Of a stretch of 64,000 bases of DNA, positions 49,847 to 58,044 are shown piece after piece. Both the position numbers and the translations under genes were made by a program. Source of the DNA: CAYLLE01 sp964384485 (GTDB lineage Bacteria; Spirochaetota; Spirochaetia; CAYLLE01); contig CAYLLE010000004.1 in NCBI GenBank assembly GCA_964384485.1, positions 1 through 64,000 of the forward strand, in the 5' to 3' direction. Each line of letters starts with the position of its first letter. Positions within the stretch are counted from its first letter, which is position 1. Under the pieces are notes generated by a model. The model was given only the letters and a program-made list of their open reading frames with translations, was not told where the DNA came from and ran no database searches.

Positions 49847-50137
49847 ATGGCTGGATGTTATAAATGCGGATACAAACTTCCGGATCACACTAAAATATAC
49901 AGAACAACGCTCTGTCCGAATTGTGACGCCGATCTGAAAGTCTGTCTAAATTGCATCTTTTTTGATCCCGCTTCCCACTGGCAATGCAGGGAAACAATAT
50001 CAGAACAGGTTAAAGACAAAGAAAAAGCGAACTTCTGTGACTATTTTTCCCCGCGGGAAAACCGGGGAGGACCTGGCGCGGAACGACAGAAAAAAGATGA
50101 TGCCCGGAATAAGTTCAACGACCTCTTCGGTGAATGA
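49847..50137 (+). CDS. Small zinc-ribbon protein
   Basis: A 96-residue protein with cysteine pairs CYKCG, CPNCD and CLNC and a further C-x-n-C (WQCRE, NFCDYF), a small cytoplasmic zinc-binding family that I recognise by MAGCYKCGYKLPDHTKIYR and NCIFFDPASHWQCRE. Its function is not known. The start ATG at 49847 is supported by the family's usual N-terminus and by a TTGCCA-N18-TACAAT promoter ending 6 bases upstream. Upstream in-frame ATGs (49751, 49790) fall inside the divergent gene or its promoter. It overlaps murI by 41 bases. Confidence 0.72.
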   Translation: MAGCYKCGYKLPDHTKIYRTTLCPNCDADLKVCLNCIFFDPASHWQCRETISEQVKDKEKANFCDYFSPRENRGGPGAERQKKDDARNKFNDLFGE

Positions 50138-50921
50138 CGAACGGGGAATTGCCTTTTTCGATTCCGGGGTAGGCGGACTTCCGTACTTCGAGACAGCCGC
50201 GAGACTACTACCGTCGGAGTCCTTCCTCTACCTTTGTGACCGGGAAAATTTTCCCTACGGCGGAAGGCCGGCCGAAGAAATCTGCGCTTTTACCGAAAAA
50301 GCGGTCCATCTCCTATTAGAAAAGAAGAACCCCAAAATCATCGTGATAGCCTGTAATACCGCTACGGTAGTTGCCCTGGCGCACCTGCGGCGTACCTTCT
50401 CTGTCCCTTTTGTCGGAGTAGTTCCCGCGGTTAAACCCGCGGCGCTGCAATCAATAAATAAAAAGATCGGAATACTTGCGACGGCACGCACTGTTCAAGA
50501 CAAATATCTGCAGCGTCTCATAACCGATTTTGCTGCCGACTGTACTACAGTGCTCCTGCCCGGGAACGAACTTGTGGAGTACGTTGAATACTGCTTCTTC
50601 GATGACCCTTCCGCAGAAACAGTGAATGTTTTAAATTCCACCGCTTCAGCGTTTAACCAAGCCGGGGTCGATTCGGTTGTACTCGGCTGTACCCATTTTA
50701 TCTATATTATTAATGAACTGAAGAAGCGGCTCAACCCGCAGATAAAAATAATAGATTCCAGGGAGGGCGTAGCCAGACAGCTTGTGCGGGTATTGGGGCA
50801 AGACCGGTCATCCGGAAAAATGAAGCAGCGCGAGATGTATCACACGGGGAAAGAAGAGGACGCGGACGGTCTCACCCGGTTTTCCGATCAATTCGGTCTG
50901 GTTTTTAGGGGTAAAATATAA
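50097..50921 (+). CDS. murI: Glutamate racemase MurI
   Basis: A 274-residue cofactor-independent racemase making D-glutamate for peptidoglycan. It has GIAFFDSGVGGLPYFE, the first catalytic Cys in VIACNTATVVALAHLR and the second in VVLGCTHFIYII. The start is uncertain: ATG 50097 (or 50100) overlaps the zinc-ribbon gene by 41 bases, while GTG 50132 begins just before the conserved N-terminus. The open frame starts at 49962, but that region is the zinc-ribbon gene in another frame. It is followed by rsgA with a 1-base overlap. Confidence 0.92.
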   Translation: MMPGISSTTSSVNDERGIAFFDSGVGGLPYFETAARLLPSESFLYLCDRENFPYGGRPAEEICAFTEKAVHLLLEKKNPKIIVIACNTATVVALAHLRRTFSVPFVGVVPAVKPAALQSINKKIGILATARTVQDKYLQRLITDFAADCTTVLLPGNELVEYVEYCFFDDPSAETVNVLNSTASAFNQAGVDSVVLGCTHFIYIINELKKRLNPQIKIIDSREGVARQLVRVLGQDRSSGKMKQREMYHTGKEEDADGLTRFSDQFGLVFRGKI

Positions 50922-51817
50922 TGATGCACGGTACTGTACTTTGGAGTATGAATAACATCTTTTCGGTAAGAACCGGGGCGGAGAGTCTGGAATGCAGATT
51001 AAAAGGCAAAAGACTAGAAGGAGAAGATGTTTATAACCCTCTGGCGCCGGGAGATCTGGTAGAGCTGACCCGGGACGGCAGCAGCGGTGGACTTATCCAC
51101 CGCAGGCTTCCGAGAAAAAACAGTTTTCAAAGGTGGAATCGCAAAAAGCAGTCTCTCCAGACAATGGCGGCCAATGTCGATATTCTCCTGATTATCTCTT
51201 CACTTAAGAGTCCGCCCTTTAGACCCCGTTTCTTAGACCGAATTCTGATATCCGCCCGGTGGAACCAGATAGAACCAGTGATCGTGGTAAATAAAGCGGA
51301 TTTCCCCATGGAACTTCATGACAGGGACAGAATCGAAGATTATGATAATAAACATAGCGTTATAATATGTTCCGCGAAGACCGGCCGGGGAATAGAAGAC
51401 GTGAAAAATGTCCTCAACCATAAGAGGGCCGTCCTTATAGGACAGTCCGGGGCGGGAAAATCATCCATAATCAACAGGCTGAATCCTGAGCTTAATCTCC
51501 GGACCGGCGGGATATCGGAGAAGTACAACAGGGGGAAACATACAACGAATTATGCAGTTCTTCTTGAGTGGCAGAAGGGTTCTGAAATAATCGACACACC
51601 GGGAATTAGAGAAATTGATCTGAACGGAATCCCCGACGAAAACATCCGGGACGGTTTCGCCGAATTCGCCGCCCATTCGGAGAAATGCGGCTTTTCCACT
51701 TGTTCCCACATTCATGAACCAGACTGCGCCGTTCGCGGTCTGGTTGAAGATGGACTAATTCACCCGGACCGGTACCAAAGTTATATCAACATCATTGCAG
51801 AAAGATCGGGGCGTTGA
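50921..51817 (+). CDS. rsgA: Ribosome small subunit GTPase RsgA
   Basis: A 298-residue circularly permuted GTPase for 30S maturation. An N-terminal OB domain is followed by G4 NKAD (VVNKADFP), G5 CSAKTGRG, then the P loop GQSGAGKSSIINRL and G3 DTPGIRE. The C-terminal zinc motif is CGFSTCSHIHEPDCAV. The order G4-G5-G1-G3 is diagnostic. Its ATG shares one base with the murI stop (TAATG). Confidence 0.95.
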   Translation: MMHGTVLWSMNNIFSVRTGAESLECRLKGKRLEGEDVYNPLAPGDLVELTRDGSSGGLIHRRLPRKNSFQRWNRKKQSLQTMAANVDILLIISSLKSPPFRPRFLDRILISARWNQIEPVIVVNKADFPMELHDRDRIEDYDNKHSVIICSAKTGRGIEDVKNVLNHKRAVLIGQSGAGKSSIINRLNPELNLRTGGISEKYNRGKHTTNYAVLLEWQKGSEIIDTPGIREIDLNGIPDENIRDGFAEFAAHSEKCGFSTCSHIHEPDCAVRGLVEDGLIHPDRYQSYINIIAERSGR

Positions 51818-51848
51818 ATAAAATCCCCTCATTAGGATAAACTTCCCT

Positions 51849-52466
51849 ATGCGCAAAATCAGATTTATCATTATTCCCTTAGTAATTTTCTTTCTGTCCG
51901 GCTGTCTCAACCTTGATACTGAGATTACCATTGAGCCGGACGGGTCCGGAACCTTGCGGCTGGAATACCGGATTTCCAGAATGATCGCCGACCTTAGAAA
52001 GACCGGAAACGAGACGGGACCGATACCGCTGCCGGTGGAAGAAGAGGATTTCCGGAATGCGGTTCAAACTGTATCCGGTATATCCCTGGACGGATATTCC
52101 AGAGCGGAAGATGAAGACCAAATTACAATTTCCGCATCTCTGAATTTTGACAGCATAGAAGCTTTGAATACATTTTACAGTATGTCCGGGAATCAGACCG
52201 TGACCCTTCTGGGCGAAGGAGATTCGGTTGTATTCACCCTGGCGGTATATAATGGTGCCGACGAACCGTTGGATGAAGAAACTGCTGCTTTAATTGATTC
52301 TTTCTTCTCCGATTATTATATTTCCTTCAAAATTAACACCCCGTCTCCGGTTATATCGGTAACCCCGGGGAGTATCGGCGAGTCTGAGAATCAGGCGGTT
52401 TTTTCCGAGTCTGTAGCGGCCCTTATAAAAAAGGGAGAAGCCGTGGATTGGACTGTTTCATGGTAG
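51849..52466 (+). CDS. Predicted lipoprotein
   Basis: A 205-residue lipoprotein with lipobox FLSGC (Cys19). The mature part begins LNLDTEITIEPDGSGTLRLEYRIS, a phrase common in small periplasmic lipoproteins of the type that carry a 'dGsg' beta hairpin. The remainder alternates strands and acidic loops. No enzymatic motif. Role unknown. It stands alone, 31 bases after rsgA. Confidence 0.65.
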   Translation: MRKIRFIIIPLVIFFLSGCLNLDTEITIEPDGSGTLRLEYRISRMIADLRKTGNETGPIPLPVEEEDFRNAVQTVSGISLDGYSRAEDEDQITISASLNFDSIEALNTFYSMSGNQTVTLLGEGDSVVFTLAVYNGADEPLDEETAALIDSFFSDYYISFKINTPSPVISVTPGSIGESENQAVFSESVAALIKKGEAVDWTVSW

Positions 52467-52552
52467 AGCTGTAAAATGTCTAACCAGATATTAAGAATAT
52501 AAATAACTATACCAGATTATAAATCGTGAATGGTATTGACCAGGATTAGCTG

Positions 52553-52939
52553 ATGTCTGACAGAAGAATTAAAAAGTTTGATGAATCACTCAAAAAAATG
52601 TTTGATGAAATAGATGACTACCTCGAAGACTCCTACGGTAATCTCTACCCGCTCCATCCGGCCAGACCCGATCGGGGAAAAACTTCGAACAAGGAACATG
52701 ACGGACTTTTCAATATCGGGGCAAGTTTTTCCGCCGGGTTCGGTTCCCGGCTGGGAAGAGGCTATATTGTGGATGTGCATATGGTTACCCTGCATCAAGT
52801 GCCGGATGACATACGCAGACAGATTGAAGATGATGTAGTCAGGCAGATATCCAGAAAGCTTCCCGCTTTTTTCCCCGACAGGGACCTGGATGTTGAAAAA
52901 GACGGTACCGTGTTTAAGATTTATGAAAAGGGAAAATAA
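52553..52939 (+). CDS. Conserved hypothetical protein
   Basis: A 128-residue, highly charged soluble protein. A helical N-terminus (RRIKKFDESLKKMFDEIDDYL) leads to a central GYIVDVHMVTLHQVPDDIRRQIED and a C-terminus with alternating strands. No family recognised with certainty; it lies directly upstream of the V-ATPase promoter. AGGATTAG precedes the ATG. Expression independent of the V-ATPase operon is likely because a promoter lies between them. Confidence 0.6.
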   Translation: MSDRRIKKFDESLKKMFDEIDDYLEDSYGNLYPLHPARPDRGKTSNKEHDGLFNIGASFSAGFGSRLGRGYIVDVHMVTLHQVPDDIRRQIEDDVVRQISRKLPAFFPDRDLDVEKDGTVFKIYEKGK

Positions 52940-53030
52940 AAACAGCCGATCCTCTTGCATCCGCCGATAATTCAAACTACCATATTTATAGGAGGAGCTT
53001 GAGACAAGTACTCCGCGGGAAGAACAATAG

Positions 53031-53059
53031 TTGCAATAAATGGACCATTTGTTTACACT
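53031..53059 (+). promoter_or_regulatory. V-ATPase operon promoter with palindromic spacer
   Basis: TTGCAA (53031-53036), 17-base spacer, TACACT (53054-53059). The spacer holds AAATGG-A-CCATTT (53038-53050), a perfect 6-bp inverted repeat in operator position. The atpE ATG at 53101 follows with GGTGAGGA. Confidence 0.6.
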
Positions 53060-53100
53060 TGGTCTAAATTTTTCGTACCCCTTGAAGGTGAGGATAACAT

Positions 53101-53721
53101 ATGGATGTACAGTTAAAAGAACTTATAGAAACAATAAAAAAAGAAGGTGTAGAAAACGCGGAAGAGCAGTCCGCTCAAATAATAAAGAGTGCTGAAGAAA
53201 AGACTCGGAAAATAATTCAGGAAGCAGAAGATAAAGCCGCGGCCATAATCAAGTCGGCCCGTAAAGAAGCCGCGAAAACAGAAATGACAGGAAAAGCCTC
53301 CCTCAAACAGGCAGGACGGGATTTGATTCTGGATGTTCAGGACCGTCTCAAGTCTATATTTTCCGGTATTGTTGAACATGAAACAGCCGGTCACTTTGAC
53401 GGAGAGACCCTGAAGAGTACAATCGAAGCGGTTGTTAAGGGATGGGCAAAGGATGAAAAATCCGATTTAACCGTTCTTCTACCGCAAGAATCACTTAAAT
53501 CACTGGAAGAAAGTTTCTTTTCAAAACTCTCTGCCGAATTGCGGAGCGGAGTGGAAGTTAAGCCCTTTCCCAATATCAAAGCCGGATTCCGGGTTTCCGA
53601 AAAAGACGGCAGCGCTTACTACGATTTTTCCGCTGAAAGTGTAGCGGAGGTTCTGGCAAAATATCTAAACGACCGTCTCGGAACCGTATTAACCGATTCG
53701 GAAAACCGGCAAGAATCATAG
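53101..53721 (+). CDS. atpE: V-type ATPase subunit E
   Basis: A 206-residue peripheral stalk subunit. A long N-terminal coiled coil (residues about 1-85, AEEQSAQIIKSAEEKTRKII and more) is followed by the globular C-terminal domain that binds the catalytic head (LKSTIEAVVKGWAKDE to the end). First gene of the operon. No subunit H/G gene accompanies it in this window. Confidence 0.88.
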   Translation: MDVQLKELIETIKKEGVENAEEQSAQIIKSAEEKTRKIIQEAEDKAAAIIKSARKEAAKTEMTGKASLKQAGRDLILDVQDRLKSIFSGIVEHETAGHFDGETLKSTIEAVVKGWAKDEKSDLTVLLPQESLKSLEESFFSKLSAELRSGVEVKPFPNIKAGFRVSEKDGSAYYDFSAESVAEVLAKYLNDRLGTVLTDSENRQES

Positions 53722-53732
53722 GAGGCTGCCCC

Positions 53733-54317
53733 TTGAGCCGTTATTATTACGCAGTCTCCACACTTTCCATGCTGAGTATTGATTCACCGCCTCAGGATAT
53801 TGAATCATTTCTCGAATTTTTGAAGGGAAGATGTTCCGGTTCCGATTACGATCTGCTGCTCAGCGCGTCCCTTGTTCCTCATCCGGAAAAAAGATCAAAA
53901 AATTCCGTACTGAGAGAATGGCAGGATTGGGAAGCTGCCCTGCGGAACAGTTTAACCCTTGCCCGGGCTCCCGTGCTGGACGCTGATCCGGCCGAACACC
54001 TTAGGGGCATGGAACCACCGGGGGGATCCCGTACTGAGCTGTACGAGGTAGAACCTGCTGTTCAGGAATCCATGTCCGGGAATAATCCGAAAGCGGTGGA
54101 AGAAAGTTTAGACCGGAAGAGATGGGGTAAACTGGATGAACTGGAAAACGGCCATTTTTTTGATATCGAAAAGTTAATCATATACTACCTAAAACTGCAG
54201 CTTTTAGAGAGGAAAAATAAATTTACGCGTGACCGGGGTAAAGAAAATTTTAACGAAATTTATCAAGCGATTACTGAAAGCATCGAAGATTTTCCTAACC
54301 GGAATGTTATTGAATAA
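53733..54317 (+). CDS. DUF2764 V-ATPase operon protein
   Basis: A 194-residue protein of the DUF2764 family, found in spirochaete and Bacteroidetes V-ATPase operons and thought to stand in for the central-connector subunit C. The N-terminus YYYAVSTLSMLSID and LEFLKGRCSGSDYDLL are family hallmarks; a C-terminal helix-rich part (FDIEKLIIYYLKLQLLERKNKF) follows. Start is a TTG at 53733 with AGGAGG at 53720-53725, 7 bases upstream; the preceding gene ends 11 bases before it. Confidence 0.85.
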   Translation: MSRYYYAVSTLSMLSIDSPPQDIESFLEFLKGRCSGSDYDLLLSASLVPHPEKRSKNSVLREWQDWEAALRNSLTLARAPVLDADPAEHLRGMEPPGGSRTELYEVEPAVQESMSGNNPKAVEESLDRKRWGKLDELENGHFFDIEKLIIYYLKLQLLERKNKFTRDRGKENFNEIYQAITESIEDFPNRNVIE

Positions 54318-54328
54318 GAGGTAAAACG

Positions 54329-56131
54329 ATGAACGGTACTGATAAGGCTAAGGGTACGGTCCTTGGTGTAAATGGAAATATGGTCACCGCGGTAGTTGAC
54401 GGTCATGTCTCCCTCAACGAGGTGGGATATGTCATTATCGGTGAAGGAGACCAGCAGAAAAGACTTAAGTCGGAAGTAATCCGTATCCGTAATAACCGTG
54501 TGGATATGCAGGTTTTCGAGATGACCCGGGGTATCGGAGTAGGGAACCCGGTGGATTTTTCCGAGGAGCTCCTGGCGGTTGAACTGGGACCGGGTCTGTT
54601 AGGGCAGGTATATGACGGTCTGCAGAACCCTCTGCCCGAACTCGCGGCGGAGTGCGGCTTTTTTCTGGAACGGGGAATTTACCTGAATGCCCTTTCCCGG
54701 GAAAAAAGGTGGAAGTTCACACCGCAAGCCAAAACCGGTGACGCGGTCACAGCTGGAGACACTCTCGGAACCGTACCGGAAGGAATTTTTAATCATCAGA
54801 TTATGGTGCCGTTCAGTAACACCGTAACATACACAGTTAAATCAATCGCGTCGGAAAACGAATACACCGTTACCGATACCATAGCGGTTCTTAAAGATGA
54901 AGATGGAAACGAAACCGAAGTGACCATGAAGTTTGAATGGCCGGTAAAAAGGGCCATAACCGCTTATGAAGAAAGACTTCGCCCCGTGGATCCCATGGTA
55001 ACCAAGATACGTATTATCGACACATTTCTTCCGGTGGCCCTGGGCGGTACCTACTGTATTCCCGGACCCTTCGGAGCAGGGAAAACCGTTCTGCAGCAGG
55101 TCACCAGCCGGAATGCGGAGGTTGATGTTGTGATAATCGCTGCCTGCGGAGAGCGGGCGGGAGAGGTTGTGGAAACTCTGAAGGAATTTCCTGAACTGCT
55201 CGATCCCCGGACCGGCCGGACCCTTATGGAACGGACGGTTATCATCTGCAACACCAGTTCCATGCCGGTAGCTGCCCGGGAAGCATCGGTGTACACCGCG
55301 GTTACAATCGCGGAATACTACCGGCAGATGGGTCTCAATACCCTGCTCCTTGCCGATTCAACCTCCCGGTGGGCACAGGCTATGCGTGAAATGTCGGGAC
55401 GCCTGGAAGAGATTCCCGGCGAGGAAGCATTTCCAGCTTATCTGGAATCGGTTATCGCGAGTTTTTACGAACGGGCGGGACTTGTCCGGCTCAGAAACGG
55501 ATCGAAAGGATCCGTAACCATCGGCGGTACGGTAAGTCCCGCGGGTGGTAACTTTGAAGAACCGGTTACCCAGGCAACCCTGAAGGTTGTCGGCGCTTTT
55601 CACGGACTTTCCCGTGACCGGTCAGATGCAAGAAAGTATCCGGCTATCCATCCCTTGGAAAGCTGGAGTAAATATCCCGGTTCAGTCAGAACATCGAAAA
55701 CAGAATACGGAAGAGACATTCTGTTTAAAGGGAATGAAGTAGACCAGATGATGAAAGTTGTGGGAGAAGAAGGAACAAGTCTGGAAGATTTCATCATCTT
55801 TTTAAAGGGTGATTTTTTGGATGCCGTCTATCTCCAGCAGAACTCATTTGACCCCATTGACGCGGCGGTAAGTACGGAACGGCAGCAGCGGGTATACGAT
55901 ATCCTGTTCCGTATCTTAAGCGCGGAACTTGATCTCCAGACAAAACAGGAAGCCCGGGGATTCTTTAATCAGCTGAGACAGAAATTTCTCGATTACAACG
56001 GATCGGAATGGGGCTCGGAATCATACAAAGAGAACGAAAAAGGTATCTTGGAACTCCTTGAATCGAAAAAAACCGGAATTGACCGCCGGGCAAAAGAAAT
56101 ACTTGGGACGGAAGACGGAGTGGAAGAATGA
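54329..56131 (+). CDS. atpA: V-type ATPase catalytic subunit A
   Basis: A 600-residue catalytic subunit. The P loop is GPFGAGKT (residues 246-253). It also has the non-homologous insert region that distinguishes V/A-type A subunits (about 115-195), CGERAGE and DSTSRWAQAMRE for nucleotide binding and rotation. Overlaps atpB by 4 bases. Hydrolyses or makes ATP on the cytoplasmic side. Confidence 0.97.
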   Translation: MNGTDKAKGTVLGVNGNMVTAVVDGHVSLNEVGYVIIGEGDQQKRLKSEVIRIRNNRVDMQVFEMTRGIGVGNPVDFSEELLAVELGPGLLGQVYDGLQNPLPELAAECGFFLERGIYLNALSREKRWKFTPQAKTGDAVTAGDTLGTVPEGIFNHQIMVPFSNTVTYTVKSIASENEYTVTDTIAVLKDEDGNETEVTMKFEWPVKRAITAYEERLRPVDPMVTKIRIIDTFLPVALGGTYCIPGPFGAGKTVLQQVTSRNAEVDVVIIAACGERAGEVVETLKEFPELLDPRTGRTLMERTVIICNTSSMPVAAREASVYTAVTIAEYYRQMGLNTLLLADSTSRWAQAMREMSGRLEEIPGEEAFPAYLESVIASFYERAGLVRLRNGSKGSVTIGGTVSPAGGNFEEPVTQATLKVVGAFHGLSRDRSDARKYPAIHPLESWSKYPGSVRTSKTEYGRDILFKGNEVDQMMKVVGEEGTSLEDFIIFLKGDFLDAVYLQQNSFDPIDAAVSTERQQRVYDILFRILSAELDLQTKQEARGFFNQLRQKFLDYNGSEWGSESYKENEKGILELLESKKTGIDRRAKEILGTEDGVEE

Positions 56132-57438
56132 GAAAAGTTTACAGTAAGATAGAATCCATAGCCGGAAACGTAATAACGGTTTCGGCTGATGATGTAAAAT
56201 ATGGAGATCTGGCCATGCTGAGGTCTCGCTACGGCACATCCCTGGCTGAGGTGATCCGGCTATTCGAGAACCGGGTGTCCCTTCAGGTTTTTACCGGCGG
56301 ACGCGGGGTATCGACCGGAGACGAGGTGGAATTTCTCGGCCACCCAATGCAGGTTTCGTTTTCCGACAATCTGCTTGGACGCATCTTTGACGGTTCCGGC
56401 AGACCCCGGGACAACGGACCCGAACTTACTGATGATCTCATAAATATCGGCGGACCCTCGGTTAATCCGGCAAAGCGGATTATCCCCCGGAACATGATCC
56501 GAACCGGTATTCCAATGATCGACATTTTCAATTCGCTTGTGGAATCCCAAAAACTGCCGATTTTTTCGGTCTCGGGTGAACCGTACAACCCCCTTCTATC
56601 TAGGATTGCTCTGCAGGCCGAAGTTGACATGATTATTCTAGGCGGTATCGGATTAAAATACGACGACTATCTCTTTTTCCGGGATACCCTGGAAGAGGGC
56701 GGAGCGCTCAGCAGAACCATCTTTTTCGTGCATACCGCCTCCGATCCTATCGTGGAAAGTCTCCTGGTACCGGATATATCTCTCGCGGTGGCTGAACGTT
56801 TTGCCCTGAATGGAAAGAAAGTACTGGTCCTCCTTACCGATATGACCAACTTCTCCGATGCCCTAAAAGAAATCGCCATTACAATGGAACAGGTCCCCTC
56901 AAACCGGGGTTATCCCGGCGACCTCTACAGTCAGCTGGCCTCCCGGTACGAGAAGGCTGTGGACTTTGAAGGCGCGGGATCGATAACGATTCTCGCGGTC
57001 ACAACCATGCCGGGGGATGATGTAACCCACCCGGTTCCTGATAACACCGGATATATAACCGAAGGGCAATACTACCTTAGAAACGGCCGCATTGAACCCT
57101 TCGGCTCACTTTCCAGACTAAAGCAGATGGTAAACAAAGATACCAGACCGGACCACCGGCCTATTATGGACGGGATGATCCGGCTTTATGCCGCGTACCG
57201 TGAATCTCTTGAAAAGAAGGCTATGGGGTTCCGGATGTCCGATTGGGACAACAAGCTGCTTAAATACGGAGAGATATTCGAAAACGATATGATGGATTTA
57301 TCGGTGAATATTCCCCTTGAAGAAGCTCTTGACCGGGGCTGGCGGATACTCGCCGAATGCTTTACCCCTGAAGAAACCGGTCTTCGGACAGAACTGATCC
57401 GTCAATTCTGGCCGAAACGGGAGGAAGTGGAACAGTAA
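56128..57438 (+). CDS. atpB: V-type ATPase regulatory subunit B
   Basis: A 436-residue non-catalytic subunit. The P loop is degenerate (FSVSGEPYNPLLSRIALQ), as expected for B subunits, and VLLTDMTNFSDALKEIA and YPGDLYSQLASRYEKA are family motifs. It alternates with A in the hexameric head. It overlaps atpA (ATGA) and is followed by atpD after 3 bases. Confidence 0.96.
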   Translation: MRKVYSKIESIAGNVITVSADDVKYGDLAMLRSRYGTSLAEVIRLFENRVSLQVFTGGRGVSTGDEVEFLGHPMQVSFSDNLLGRIFDGSGRPRDNGPELTDDLINIGGPSVNPAKRIIPRNMIRTGIPMIDIFNSLVESQKLPIFSVSGEPYNPLLSRIALQAEVDMIILGGIGLKYDDYLFFRDTLEEGGALSRTIFFVHTASDPIVESLLVPDISLAVAERFALNGKKVLVLLTDMTNFSDALKEIAITMEQVPSNRGYPGDLYSQLASRYEKAVDFEGAGSITILAVTTMPGDDVTHPVPDNTGYITEGQYYLRNGRIEPFGSLSRLKQMVNKDTRPDHRPIMDGMIRLYAAYRESLEKKAMGFRMSDWDNKLLKYGEIFENDMMDLSVNIPLEEALDRGWRILAECFTPEETGLRTELIRQFWPKREEVEQ

Positions 57439-57441
57439 CCA

Positions 57442-58044
57442 ATGGCTAAGGTAAAACTCACCAAGAATGAACTGAAAAAACAGAAAGATTCTCTAAAACG
57501 GTTCGAGCGGTACCTGCCCACACTGATGCTGAAAAAACAGCAGCTCCAGATGATGATCCGTCAGGTGGAAGCGGCAGTAGTAAAAAAGCAGGCGGAGCGG
57601 GATAAAACGTACAGCGAGATTTCTCAATGGATAGAAGTATTTGGTGAGGAATCGGATCTGGACGCGATGATCCGGGTAAAATCGGTGGAAATCGATACCG
57701 GGAATATCGCCGGGATTGATATTCCCGTATTCAAGCATATAGAATTTGAAGATGTCACATACGATCTGTACTACACGCCGCCGTGGATAGACAAAGCTGT
57801 CCTGGAGCTTCAGAAGCTTATTACCCAGGATATTGAAATACATATTTTAAGGAAACAGCAGGATCTTTTGAATGAAGAACTCCGTATAACAAGCCAGCGG
57901 GTCAACTTGTTCGAAAAGGTAAAGATACCGGAGACAAAAGATAACATTAAAAAAATTCAAATCTACCTCGGTGACCAGCAGACAGCAGCCGTTGTCCGGG
58001 GGAAGATCGCGAAGAACAGTTTAGTTGAGGTGGGCGGTCAATGA
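57442..58044 (+). CDS. atpD: V-type ATPase subunit D
   Basis: A 200-residue central-shaft subunit made of two long helices: LTKNELKKQKDSLKRFERYLPTL, the family's N-terminal motif, and a C-terminal helix with RITSQRVNLFEKVKIP. It rotates inside the A3B3 head. The usual partner subunit F is not encoded in the operon. Ends in a 4-base overlap with atpI. Confidence 0.92.
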   Translation: MAKVKLTKNELKKQKDSLKRFERYLPTLMLKKQQLQMMIRQVEAAVVKKQAERDKTYSEISQWIEVFGEESDLDAMIRVKSVEIDTGNIAGIDIPVFKHIEFEDVTYDLYYTPPWIDKAVLELQKLITQDIEIHILRKQQDLLNEELRITSQRVNLFEKVKIPETKDNIKKIQIYLGDQQTAAVVRGKIAKNSLVEVGGQ

